DNA of 64,000 nucleotides, taken from Odiellus spinosus (lineage: Eukaryota > Arthropoda > Arachnida > Opiliones > Phalangiidae). Position numbers and translations under genes: made by a program. The first letter of the stretch is position 1. Each line of letters begins with the position of its first letter. The notes beneath the pieces were generated by a model. The model worked only from the letters and a program-made list of their open reading frames with translations. It was not told the DNA's origin and did not search any database. Location: NCBI GenBank assembly GCA_963920705.1, contig CAWUCO010000227.1, forward strand, positions 558,001-622,000, written 5' to 3'. Shown one piece after another: positions 29,201-42,587 of this stretch.

Positions 29201-32200
29201 TTTCAAATGAAACTTTTTCATTTTTCAAATGAAACTTTTTCATTTTTCAAATGAAACTTTTTCATTTTTCAAATGAAACTTTTTCATTTTTCAAATGAAA
29301 CTTTTTCATTTTTCAAATGAAACTTTTTCATTTTTCAAATGAAACTTTTTCATTTTTCAAATGAAACTTTTTCATTTTTCAAATGAAACTTTTTCATTTT
29401 TCAAATGAAACTTTTTCATTTTTCAAATGAAACTTTTTCATTTTTCAAATGAAACTTTTTCATTTTTCAAATGAAACTTTTTCATTTTTCAAATGAAACT
29501 TTTTCATTTTTCAACTGAAACTTTTTCATTTTTCAACTGAAACTTTTTCATTTTTCAATTGAAACTTTTTCATTTTTCAATTGAAACTTTTTCATTTTTC
29601 AATTGAACCTTTTTCATTTTTCAATTGAACCTTTTTCATTTTTCAAACGAACCTTTTACATTTTTCAAACGAAACTTTTTCATTTTTCAAACGAAACTTT
29701 TTCATTTTTCAAACGAAACTTTTTCATTTTTCAAACGAAACTTTTTCATTTTTCAAACGAAACTTTTTCATTTTTCAAACGAAACTTTTTCATTTTTCAA
29801 ACGAAACTTTTTCATTTTTCAAACGAAACTTTTTCATTTTTCAAACGAAACTTTTTCATTTTTCAAACGAAACTTTTTCATTTTTAAAACGAAACTTTTT
29901 CATTTTTCAAACGAAACTTTTTCATTTTTCAAACGAAACTTTTTCATTTTTCAAACGAAACTTTTTCATTTTTCAAACGAAACTTTTTCATTTTTCAAAC
30001 GAAACTTTTTCATTTTTCAAACGAAACTTTTTCATTTTTCAAACGAAACTTTTTCATTTTTCAAACGAAACTTTTTCATTTTTCAAACGAAACTTTTTCA
30101 TTTTTCAAACGAAACTTTTTCATTTTTCGAACGGAAACTTTTTCATTTTTCGAACGGAAACTTTTTCATTTTTCGAAAGAAACTTTTTCATTTTTCGAAA
30201 GAAACTTTTTCATTTTTCGAAAGAAACTTTTTCATTTTTCGAAAGAAACTTTTTCATTTTTCGAACGAAACTTTTTCATTTTTCGAATGAAACTTTTTCA
30301 TTTTTCAATTGAATCTTTTTCATTTTTCAATTGAACCTTTTTCATTTTTCAAATGAAGCTTTTTCATTTTTCAAATGAAACTTTCTCATTTTTCAAATGA
30401 AACTTTTTCATTTTTCAAATGAAACTTTTTCATTTTTCAAATGAAACTTTTTCATTTTTCAAATGAAACTTTTTCATTTTTCAAATGAAACTTTTTCATT
30501 TTTCAAATGAAACTTTTTCATTTTTCAAATGAAACTTTTTCATTTTTCAAATGAAACTTTTTCATTTTTCCAATGAAACTCTTTCATTTTTCAAATGAAA
30601 CTTTTTCATTTTTCAAATGAAACTTTTTCATTTTTCAAATGAAACTTTTTCATTTTTAAAATGAAACTTTTTCATTTTTCAAATGAAACTTTTTCATTTT
30701 TCAAATGAAACTTTTTCATTTTTCAAATGAAACTTTTTCATTTTTCAATTGAAACTTTTTCATTTTTCAATTGAAACTTTTTCATTTTTCAATTGAAACT
30801 TTTTCATTTTTCAATTGAACCTTTTTCATTTTTCAAATGAAACTTTTTCATTTTTCAAATGAAACTTTTTCATTTTTCAAATGAAACTTTTTCATTTTTC
30901 AAATGAAACTTTTTCATTTTTCAAATGAAACTTTTTCATTTTTCAAATGAAACTTTTTCATTTTTCAAATGAAACTTTTTCATTTTTCAAATGAAACTTT
31001 TTCATTTTTCAAATGAAACTTTTTCATTTTTCAAATGAAACTTTTTCATTTTTCAAATGAAACTTTTTCATTTTTCAAATGAAACTTTTTCATTTTTCAA
31101 ATGAAACTTTTTCATTTTTCAAATGAAACTTTTTCATTTTTCAACTGAAACTTTTTCATTTTTCAATTGAAACTTTTTCATTTTTCAATTGAAACTTTTT
31201 CATTTTTCAATTGAACCTTTTTCATTTTTCAATTGAACCTTTTTCATTTTTCAATTGAACCTTTTTCATTTTTCAAACGAACCTTTTACATTTTTCAAAC
31301 GAAACTTTTTCATTTTTCAAACGAAACTTTTTCATTTTTCAAACGAAACTTTTTCATTTTTCAAACGAAACTTTTTCATTTTTCAAACGAAACTTTTTCA
31401 TTTTTCAAACGAAACTTTTTCATTTTTCAAACGAAACTTTTTCATTTTTCAAACGAAACTTTTTCATTTTTCAAACGAAACTTTTTCATTTTTCAAACGA
31501 AACTTTTTCATTTTTAAAACGAAACTTTTTCATTTTTCAAACGAAACTTTTTCATTTTTCAAACGAAACTTTTTCATTTTTCAAACGAAACTTTTTCATT
31601 TTTCAAACGAAACTTTTTCATTTTTCAAACGAAACTTTTTCATTTTTCAAACGAAACTTTTTCATTTTTCAAACGAAACTTTTTCATTTTTCGAACGGAA
31701 ACTTTTTCATTTTTCGAACGGAAACTTTTTCATTTTTCGAAAGAAACTTTTTCATTTTTCGAAAGAAACTTTTTCATTTTTCGAAAGAAACTTTTTCATT
31801 TTTCGAAAGAAACTTTTTCATTTTTCGAACGAAACTTTTTCATTTTTCGAACGAAACTTTTTCATTTTTCAATTGAATCTTTTTCATTTTTCAATTGAAC
31901 CTTTTTCATTTTTCAAATGAAGCTTTTTCATTTTTCAAATGAAACTTTTTCATTTTTCAAATGAAACTTTTTCATTTTTCAAATGAAACTTTTTCATTTT
32001 TCAAATGAAACTTTTTCATTTTTCAAATGAAACTTTTTCATTTTTCAAATGAAACTTTTTCATTTTTCAAATGAAACTTTTTCATTTTTCCAATGAAACT
32101 CTTTCATTTTTCAAATGAAACTTTTTCATTTTTCAAATGAAACTTTTTCATTTTTCCAATGAAACTTTTTCATTTTTAAAATGAAACTTTTTCATTTTTC

Positions 32201-35200
32201 AAATGAAACTTTTTCATTTTTCAAATGAAACTTTTTCATTTTTCAAATGAAACTTTTTCATTTTTCAATTGAAACTTTTTCATTTTTCAATTGAAACTTT
32301 TTCATTTTTCAATTGAACCTTTTTCATTTTTCAATTGAACCTTTTTCATTTTTCAAATGAAACTTTTTCATTTTTCAAATGAAACTTTTTCATTTTTCAA
32401 ATGAAACTTTTTCATTTTTCAAATGAAACTTTTTCATTTTTCAAATGAAACTTTTTCATTTTTCAAATGAAACTTTTTCATTTTTCAAATGAAACTTTTT
32501 CATTTTTCCAATGAAACTTTTTCATTTTTCAAATGAAACTTTTTCATTTTTCAAATGAAACTTTTTAATTTTTCAAATGAAACTTTTTCATTTTTCAAAT
32601 GAAACTTTTTCATTTTTCAAATGAAACTTTTTCATTTTTCAAATGAAACTTTTTCATTTTTCAAATGAAACTTTCATTTTTCAAATGAAACTTTCATTTT
32701 TCAAATGAAACTTTCATTTTTCAAATGAAACTTTTTCATTTTTCAAATGAAACTTTTTCATTTTTCAAATGAAACTTTTTCATTTTTCAAATGAAACTTT
32801 TTCATTTTTCAAATGAAACTTTTTCATTTTTCAAATGAAACTTTTTCATTTTTCAAATGAAACTTTTTCATTTTTCAAATGAAACTTTTTCATTTTCAAA
32901 TGAAACTTTTTCATTTTTCAAATGAAACTTTTTCATTTTTCAAAAGAAACTTTTTCATTTTTCGAACGAAACTTTTTAATTTTTCGAACGAAACTTTTTC
33001 ATTTTTCAATTGAACCTTTTTCATTTTTCAATTGAACCTTTTTCATTTTTCAAATGAAGCTTTTTCATTTTTCAAATGAAACTTTCTCATTTTTCAAATG
33101 AAACTTTTTCATTTTTCAAATGAAACTTTTTCATTTTTCAAATGAAACTTTTTCATTTTTCAAATGAAACTTTTTCATTTTTCAAATGAAACTTTTTCAT
33201 TTTTCAAATGAAACTTTTTCATTTTTCAAATGAAACTTTTTCATTTTTCAAATGAAACTTTTTCATTTTTCAAATGAAACTTTTTCATTTTTCAAATGAA
33301 ACTTTTTCATTTTTCAAATGAAACTTTCATTTTTCAAATGAAACTTTCATTTTTCAAATGAAACTTTCATTTTTCAAATGAAACTTTCATTTTTCAAATG
33401 AAACTTTCATTTTTCAAATGAAACTTTTTCATTTTTCAAATGAAACTTTTTCATTTTTCAAATGAAACTTTTTCATTTTTCAAATGAAACTTTTTCATTT
33501 TTCAAATGAAACTTTTTCATTTTTCAAATGAAACTTTTTCATTTTTCAAATGAAACTTTTTCATTTTTCAAATGAAACTTTTTCATTTTTCAAATGAAAC
33601 TTTTTCATTTTTCAAATGAAACTTTTCATTTTTCAAATGAAACTTTTTCATTTTTCAAATGAAACTTTTTCATTTTTCAATTGAACCTTTTTCATTTTTC
33701 AATTGAACCTTTTTCATTTTTCAATTGAACCTTTTTCATTTTTCAAATGAAGCTTTTTCATTTTTCAAATGAAACTTTTTCATTTTTCAAATGAAACTTT
33801 TTCATTTTTCAAATGAAACTTTTTCATTTTTCAAATGAAACTTTTTCATTTTTCAAATGAAACTTTTTCATTTTTCAAATGAAACTTTTTCATTTTTCAA
33901 ATGAAACTTTTTCATTTTTCAAATGAAACTTTTTCATTTTTCCAATGAAACTTTTTCATTTTTCCAATGAAACTTTTTCATTTTTCAAATGAAACTTTCA
34001 TTTTTCAATTAAAACTTTTTCATTTTTCAATTGAAACTTTTTCATTTTTCAATTGAAACTTTTTCATTTTTCAATTGAAACTTTTTCATTTTTCAATTGA
34101 ACCTTTTTCATTTTTCAATTGAACCTTTTTCATTTTTCAATTGAACCTTTTTCATTTTTCAAACGAACCTTTTTCATTTTTCAAACGAAAGTTTTTCATT
34201 TTTCAAACGAAACTTTTTCATTTTTCAAACGAAACTTTTTCATTTTTCGAACGGAAACTTTTTCATTTTTCGAACGGAAACTTTTTCATTTTTCGAACGG
34301 AAACTTTTTCATTTTTCGAAAGAAACTTTCATTTTTCGAAAGAAACTTTTTCATTTTTCGAACGAAACTTTTTCATTTTTCGAACGAAACTTTTTCATTT
34401 TTCAATTGAACCTTTTTCATTTTTCAATTGAACCTTTTTCATTTTTCAAATGAAGCTTTTTCATTTTTCAAATGAAACTTTCTCATTTTTCAAATGAAAC
34501 TTTTTCATTTTTCAAATGAAACTTTTTCATTTTTCAAATGAAACTTTTTCATTTTTCAAATGAAACTTTTTCATTTTTCAAATGAAACTTTTTCATTTTT
34601 CAAATGAAACTTTTTCATTTTTCAAATGAAACTTTTTCATTTTTCAAATGAAACTTTTTCATTTTTCAAATGAAACTTTTTCATTTTTCAAATGAAACTT
34701 TTTCATTTTTCAAATGAAACTTTTTCATTTTTCAAATGAAACTTTTTCATTTTTCAACTGAAACTTTTTCATTTTTCAACTGAAACTTTTTCATTTTTCA
34801 ATTGAAACTTTTTCATTTTTCAAATGAAACTTTTTCATTTTTCAAATGAAACTTTCATTTTTCAAATGAAACTTTTTCATTTTTCAAATGAAACTTTTTC
34901 ATTTTTCAAATGAAACTTTTTCATTTTTCAAATGAAACTTTTTCATTTTTCAAATGAAACTTTTTCATTTTTCAAATGAAACTTTTTCATTTTTCAAATG
35001 AAACTTTTTCATTTTTCAAATGAAACTTTTTCATTTTTCAAATGAAACTTTTTCATTTTTCAAATGAAACTTTTTCATTTTTCAAATGAAACTTTTTCAT
35101 TTTTCAAATGAAACTTTTTCATTTTTCAAATGAAACTTTTTCATTTTTCAAATGAAACTTTTTCATTTTTCAAATGAAACTTTTTCATTTTTCAAATGAA

Positions 35201-37595
35201 ACTTTTCATTTTTCAAATGAAACTTTTTCATTTTTCAAATGAAACTTTTTCATTTTTCAATTGAAACTTTTTCATTTTTCAATTGAAACTTTTTCATTTT
35301 TCAATTGAACCTTTTTCATTTTTCAATTGAACCTTTTTCATTTTTCAATTGAACCTTTTTCATTTTTCAAACGAACCTTTTTTATTTTTCAAACGAAACT
35401 TTTTCATTTTTCAAACGAAACTTTTTCATTTTTCAAACGAAACTTTTTCATTTTTCAAACGAAACTTTTTCATTTTTCGAACGGAAACTTTTTCATTTTT
35501 CGAACGGAAACTTTTTCATTTTTCGAACGGAAACTTTTTCATTTTTCGAACGGAAACTTTTTCATTTTTCGAACGAAACTTTTTCATTTTTCGAACGAAA
35601 CTTTTTCATTTTTCAATTGAACCTTTTTCATTTTTCAATTGAACCTTTTTCATTTTTCAATTGAACCTTTTTCATTTTTCAAATGAAGCTTTTTCATTTT
35701 TCAAATGAAACTTTTTCATTTTTCAAATGAAACTTTTTCATTTTTCAAATGAAACTTTTTCATTTTTCAAATGAAACTTTTTCATTTTTCAAATGAAACT
35801 TTTTCATTTTTCAAATGAAACTTTTTCATTTTTCAAATGAAACTTTTTCATTTTTCAAATGAAACTTTTTCATTTTTCAAATGAAACTTTTTCATTTTTC
35901 AAATGAAACTTTTTCATTTTTCAAATGAAACTTTTTCATTTTTCAAATGAAACTTTTTCATTTTTCCAATGAAACTTTTTCATTTTTCAAATGAAACTTT
36001 CATTTTTCAATTAAAACTTTTTCATTTTTCAATTGAAACTTTTTCATTTTTCAATTGAAACTTTTTCATTTTTCAATTGAAACTTTTTCATTTTTCAATT
36101 GAACCTTTTTCATTTTTCAATTGAACCTTTTTCATTTTTCAATTGAACCTTTTTCATTTTTCAAACGAACCTTTTTCATTTTTCAAACGAAAGTTTTTCA
36201 TTTTTCAAACGAAACTTTTTCATTTTTCAAACGAAACTTTTTCATTTTTCGAACGGAAACTTTTTCATTTTTCGAACGGAAACTTTTTCATTTTTCGAAC
36301 GGAAACTTTTTCATTTTTCGAAAGAAACTTTCATTTTTCGAAAGAAACTTTTTCATTTTTCGAACGAAACTTTTTCATTTTTCGAACGAAACTTTTTCAT
36401 TTTTCAATTGAACCTTTTTCATTTTTCAATTGAACCTTTTTCATTTTTCAAATGAAGCTTTTTCATTTTTCAAATGAAACTTTCTCATTTTTCAAATGAA
36501 ACTTTTTCATTTTTCAAATGAAACTTTTTCATTTTTCAAATGAAACTTTTTCATTTTTCAAATGAAGCTTTTTCATTTTTCAAATGAAGCTTTTTCATTT
36601 TTCAAATGAAACTTTCTCATTTTTCAAATGAAACTTTTTCATTTTTCAAATGAAACTTTTTCATTTTTCAAATGAAACTTTTTCATTTTTCAAATGAAAC
36701 TTTTTCATTTTTCAAATGAAACTTTTTCATTTTTCAAATGAAACTTTTTCATTTTTCAAATGAAACTTTTTCATTTTTCAAATGAAACTTTTTCATTTTT
36801 CAAATGAAACTTTTTCATTTTTCAAATGAAACTTTTTCATTTTTCAAATGAAACTTTTTCATTTTTCAAATGAAACTTTTTCATTTTTCAAATGAAACTT
36901 TTTCATTTTTCAAATGAAACTTTTTCATTTTTCAACTGAAACTTTTTCATTTTTCAACTGAAACTTTTTCATTTTTCAATTGAAACTTTTTCATTTTTCA
37001 AATGAAACTTTTTCATTTTTCAAATGAAACTTTCATTTTTCAAATGAAACTTTTTCATTTTTCAAATGAAACTTTTTCATTTTTCAAATGAAACTTTTTC
37101 ATTTTTCAAATGAAACTTTTTCATTTTTCAAATGAAACTTTTTCATTTTCAAATGAAACTTTTTCATTTTTCAAATGAAACTTTTTCATTTTTCAAAAGA
37201 AACTTTTTCATTTTTCGAACGAAACTTTTTCATTTTTCGAACGAAACTTTTTCATTTTTCAATTGAACCTTTTTCATTTTTCAAATGAAGCTTTTTCATT
37301 TTTCAAATGAAACTTTCTCATTTTTCAAATGAAACTTTTTCATTTTTCAAATGAAACTTTTTCATTTTTCAAATGAAACTTTCATTTTTCAAATGAAACT
37401 TTTTCATTTTTCAAATGAAACTTTTTCATTTTTCAAATGAAACTTTTTCATTTTTCAAATGAAACTTTTTCATTTTTCAAATGAAACTTTTTCATTTTTC
37501 AAATGAAACTTTTTCATTTTTCAAATGAAACTTTTTCATTTTTCAAATGAAACTTTTTCATTTTTCAAATGACACTTTTTCATTTTTCAAATGAA
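23300..37595. repeat. Array zone C: AAATG tracts punctuated by modules
   Basis: Tracts of AAATG units 0.4-1.5 kb long alternate with modules at about 23,772-24,084, 24,476-24,835, 25,271-25,630, 27,995-28,616, 29,603-30,345, 31,233-31,920, 34,119-34,431, 35,327-35,642 and 36,121-36,433. Several AAATG tracts carry CAATG units (TTTTTCCAATG) and AACTG units just before a module. Three modules (27,995, 29,603 and 31,233) share very long AAACG runs and the AACCTTTTACATT unit; the last two are 1,630 bp apart. The pair at 34,119 and 36,121 is exactly 2,002 bp apart. No genes. Confidence 0.9.
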
Positions 37596-38216
37596 ACTTT
37601 CATTTTTCAAATGAAACTTTCATTTTTCAAATGAAACTTTCATTTTTCAAATGAAACTTTCATTTTTCAAATGAAACTTTCATTTTTCAAATGAAACTTT
37701 CATTTTTCAAATGAAACTTTCATTTTTCAAATGAAACTTTCATTTTTCAAATGAAACTTTCATTTTTCAAATGAAACTTTCATTTTTCAAATGAAACTTT
37801 CATTTTTCAAATGAAACTTTCATTTTTCAAATGAAACTTTCATTTTTCAAATGAAACTTTCATTTTTCAAATGAAACTTTCATTTTTCAAATGAAACTTT
37901 CATTTTTCAAATGAAACTTTCATTTTTCAAATGAAACTTTCATTTTTCAAATGAAACTTTCATTTTTCAAATGAAACTTTCATTTTTCAAATGAAACTTT
38001 CATTTTTCAAATGAAACTTTCATTTTTCAAATGAAACTTTCATTTTTCAAATGAAACTTTCATTTTTCAAATGAAACTTTCATTTTTCAAATGAAACTTT
38101 CATTTTTCAAATGAAACTTTCATTTTTCAAATGAAACTTTCATTTTTCAAATGAAACTTTCATTTTTCAAATGAAACTTTCATTTTTCAAATGAAACTTT
38201 CATTTTTCAAATGAAA
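37596..38216. repeat. Block of 20-bp units (about 31 copies)
   Basis: The spacer CTT has become C, so units are exactly 20 bp and the printed 60-base lines look identical. In this form the second spacer is 1 nt, so AAATGAAA and the next TTTCATTT form an almost perfect palindrome around a single C, as well as the usual dyad around TTC. The block is flanked on both sides by 22-bp AAATG units and starts just after a unique AAATGACAC unit (near 37,571). Confidence 0.93.
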
Positions 38217-39249
38217 CTTTTTCATTTTTCAAATGAAACTTTTTCATTTTTCAAATGAAACTTTTTCATTTTTCAAATGAAACTTTTTCATTTTTCAAAT
38301 GAAACTTTTTCATTTTTCAAATGAAACTTTTTCATTTTTCAAATGAAACTTTTTCATTTTTCAAATGAAACTTTTTCATTTTTCAAATGAAACTTTTTCA
38401 TTTTTCAAATGAAACTTTTTCATTTTTCAAATGAAACTTTTTCATTTTTCAAATGAAACTTTTTCATTTTTCAAATGAAACTTTTTCATTTTTCAAATGA
38501 AACTTTTTCATTTTTCAAATGAAACTTTTTCAATTTTTCAAATGAAACTTTTTCATTTTTCAATTGAAACTTTTTCATTTTTCAATTGAAACTTTTTCAT
38601 TTTTCAAATGAAACTTTTTCATTTTCAAATGAAACTTTTTCATTTTTCAAATGAAACTTTTTCATTTTTCAAATGAAACTTTTTCATTTTTCAAATGAAA
38701 CTTTTTCAATTTTTCAAATGAAACTTTTTCATTTTTCAATTGAAACTTTTTCATTTTTCAATTGAAACTTTTTCATTTTTCAAATGAAACTTTTTCATTT
38801 TCAAATGAAACTTTTTCATTTTTCAAATGAAACTTTTTCATTTTTCAAAAGAAACTTTTTCATTTTTCGAACGAAACTTTTTCATTTTTCGAACGAAACT
38901 TTTTCATTTTTCAATTGAACCTTTTTCATTTTTCAAATGAAGCTTTTTCATTTTTCAAATGAAACTTTCTCATTTTTCAAATGAAACTTTTTCATTTTTC
39001 AAATGAAACTTTTTCATTTTTCAAATGAAACTTTTTCATTTTTCAAATGAAACTTTTTCATTTTTCAAATGAAACTTTTTCATTTTTCAAATGAAACTTT
39101 TTCATTTTTCAAATGAAACTTTTTCATTTTTCAAATGAAACTTTTTCATTTTTCAAATGAAACTTTTTCATTTTTCAAATGAAACTTTTTCATTTTTCAA
39201 ATGAAACTTTTTCATTTTTCAAATGAAACTTTTTCATTTTTCAAATGAA
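38217..39249. repeat. 22-bp AAATG tract between 20-bp blocks
   Basis: This stretch is mainly AAATG 22-bp units with a few AATTGAAAC units. It includes a 23-bp variant with an extra A after TTTTTC (near 38,529 and 38,705, 176 bp or eight units apart; again near 40,069), a 21-bp unit missing one T, and a partial module remnant (AAAAGAAAC, GAACGAAAC, AATTGAACC, AAATGAAGC) near 38,845-38,945 that lacks the AAACG and GAACGG units. No gene. Confidence 0.88.
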
Positions 39250-39910
39250 ACTTTCATTTTTCAAATGAAACTTTCATTTTTCAAATGAAACTTTCATTTT
39301 TCAAATGAAACTTTCATTTTTCAAATGAAACTTTCATTTTTCAAATGAAACTTTCATTTTTCAAATGAAACTTTCATTTTTCAAATGAAACTTTCATTTT
39401 TCAAATGAAACTTTCATTTTTCAAATGAAACTTTCATTTTTCAAATGAAACTTTCATTTTTCAAATGAAACTTTCATTTTTCAAATGAAACTTTCATTTT
39501 TCAAATGAAACTTTCATTTTTCAAATGAAACTTTCATTTTTCAAATGAAACTTTCATTTTTCAAATGAAACTTTCATTTTTCAAATGAAACTTTCATTTT
39601 TCAAATGAAACTTTCATTTTTCAAATGAAACTTTCATTTTTCAAATGAAACTTTCATTTTTCAAATGAAACTTTCATTTTTCAAATGAAACTTTCATTTT
39701 TCAAATGAAACTTTCATTTTTCAAATGAAACTTTCATTTTTCAAATGAAACTTTCATTTTTCAAATGAAACTTTCATTTTTCAAATGAAACTTTCATTTT
39801 TCAAATGAAACTTTCATTTTTCAAATGAAACTTTCATTTTTCAAATGAAACTTTCATTTTTCAAATGAAACTTTCATTTTTCAAATGAAACTTTCATTTT
39901 TCAAATGAAA
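39250..39910. repeat. Block of 20-bp units (about 33 copies)
   Basis: A second uniform run of the 20-bp unit, also flanked by 22-bp AAATG units. Its length is close to that of the block at 37,596, and both follow a module remnant plus a similar AAATG tract. They may therefore be duplicate blocks about 1.65 kb apart rather than independent expansions. Confidence 0.93.
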
Positions 39911-40619
39911 CTTTTTCATTTTTCAAATGAAACTTTTTCATTTTTCAAATAAAACTTTTTCTTTTTTCAAATGAAACTTTTTCATTTTTCAAATGAAACT
40001 TTTTCATTTTTCAAATGAAACTTTTTCATTTTTCAAATGAAACTTTTTCATTTTTCAAATGAAACTTTTTCAATTTTTCAAATGAAACTTTTTCATTTTT
40101 CAATTGAAACTTTTTCATTTTTCAATTGAAACTTTTTCATTTTTCAATTGAACCTTTTTCATTTTTCAATTGAACCTTTTTCATTTTTCGAACGAAACTT
40201 TTTCATTTTTCGAACGAAACTTTTTCATTTTTCGAACGAAACTTTTTCATTTTTCGAACGAAACTTTTTCATTTTTCGAACGGAAACTTTTTCATTTTTC
40301 GAACGGAAACTTTTTCATTTTTCGAACGGAAACTTTTTCATTTTTCGAACGGAAACTTTTTCATTTTTCGAACGAAACTTTTTCATTTTTCGAACGAAAC
40401 TTTTTCATTTTTCAATTGAACCTTTTTCATTTTTCAAATGAAGCTTTTTCATTTTTCAAATGAAACTTTTTCATTTTTCAAATGAAACTTTTTCATTTTT
40501 CAAATGAAACTTTTTCATTTTTCAAATGAAACTTTTTCATTTTTCAAATGAAACTTTTTCATTTTTCAAATGAAACTTTTTCATTTTTCAAATGAAACTT
40601 TTTCATTTTTCAAATGAAA

Positions 40620-42587
40620 CTTTCATTTTTCAAATGAAACTTTCATTTTTCAAATGAAACTTTCATTTTTCAAATGAAACTTTCATTTTTCAAATGAAAC
40701 TTTCATTTTTCAAATGAAACTTTCATTTTTCAAATGAAACTTTCATTTTTCAAATGAAACTTTCATTTTTCAAATGAAACTTTCATTTTTCAAATGAAAC
40801 TTTCATTTTTCAAATGAAACTTTCATTTTTCAAATGAAACTTTCATTTTTCAAATGAAACTTTCATTTTTCAAATGAAACTTTCATTTTTCAAATGAAAC
40901 TTTCATTTTTCAAATGAAACTTTCATTTTTCAAATGAAACTTTCATTTTTCAAATGAAACTTTCATTTTTCAAATGAAACTTTCATTTTTCAAATGAAAC
41001 TTTCATTTTTCAAATGAAACTTTCATTTTTCAAATGAAACTTTCATTTTTCAAATGAAACTTTCATTTTTCAAATGAAACTTTCATTTTTCAAATGAAAC
41101 TTTCATTTTTCAAATGAAACTTTCATTTTTCAAATGAAACTTTCATTTTTCAAATGAAACTTTCATTTTTCAAATGAAACATGAAACTTTCATTTTTCAA
41201 ATGAAACTTTCATTTTTCAAATGAAACTTTCATTTTTCAAATGAAACTTTCATTTTTCAAATGAAACTTTCATTTTTCAAATGAAACTTTCATTTTTCAA
41301 ATGAAACTTTCATTTTTCAAATGAAACTTTCATTTTTCAAATGAAACTTTCATTTTTCAAATGAAACTTTCATTTTTCAAATGAAACTTTCATTTTTCAA
41401 ATGAAACTTTCATTTTTCAAATGAAACTTTCATTTTTCAAATGAAACTTTCATTTTTCAAATGAAACTTTCATTTTTCAAATGAAACTTTCATTTTTCAA
41501 ATGAAACTTTCATTTTTCAAATGAAACTTTCATTTTTCAAATGAAACTTTCATTTTTCAAATGAAACTTTCATTTTTCAAATGAAACTTTCATTTTTCAA
41601 ATGAAACTTTCATTTTTCAAATGAAACTTTCATTTTTCAAATGAAACTTTCATTTTTCAAATGAAACTTTCATTTTTCAAATGAAACTTTCATTTTTCAA
41701 ATGAAACTTTCATTTTTCAAATGAAACTTTCATTTTTCAAATGAAACTTTCATTTTTCAAATGAAACTTTCATTTTTCAAATGAAACTTTCATTTTTCAA
41801 ATGAAACTTTCATTTTTCAAATGAAACTTTCATTTTTCAAATGAAACTTTCATTTTTCAAATGAAACTTTCATTTTTCAAATGAAACTTTCATTTTTCAA
41901 ATGAAACTTTCATTTTTCAAATGAAACTTTCATTTTTCAAATGAAACTTTCATTTTTCAAATGAAACTTTCATTTTTCAAATGAAACTTTCATTTTTCAA
42001 ATGAAACTTTCATTTTTCAAATGAAACTTTCATTTTTCAAATGAAACTTTCATTTTTCAAATGAAACTTTCATTTTTCAAATGAAACTTTCATTTTTCAA
42101 ATGAAACTTTCATTTTTCAAATGAAACTTTATTTTTTCAAATGAAACTTTCATTTTTCAAATGAAACTTTCATTTTTCAAATGAAACTTTCATTTTTCAA
42201 ATGAAACTTTAATTTTTCAAATGAAACTTTCATTTTTCAAATGAAACTTTATTTTTTCAAATGAAACTTTCATTTTTCAAATGAAACTTTCTTTTTTCAA
42301 ATGAAACTTTCATTTTTCAAATGAAACTTTCATTTTTCAAATGAAACTTTCATTTTTCAAATGAAACTTTCATTTTTCAAATGAAACTTTCATTTTTCAA
42401 ATGAAACTTTCATTTTTCAAATGAAACTTTCATTTTTCAAATGAAACTTTCATTTTTCAAATGAAACTTTCATTTTTCAAATGAAACTTTCATTTTTCAA
42501 ATGAAACTTTCATTTTTCAAATGAAACTTTCATTTTTCAAATGAAACTTTCATTTTTCAAATGAAACTTTCATTTTTCAAATGAAAC
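40620..42587. repeat. Largest block of 20-bp units (about 98 copies)
   Basis: An almost perfectly uniform run of 20-bp units. One 7-nt partial duplication (ATGAAAC, 41,181-41,187) shifts the register. Between about 42,131 and 42,300 four units carry changes in the CATTTTT part, spaced by multiples of 20 bp. The total of about 1,968 bp fits 98 units plus the 7 extra bases. The block is preceded by a module at 40,148-40,463 and followed by one at 42,691. Confidence 0.93.
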
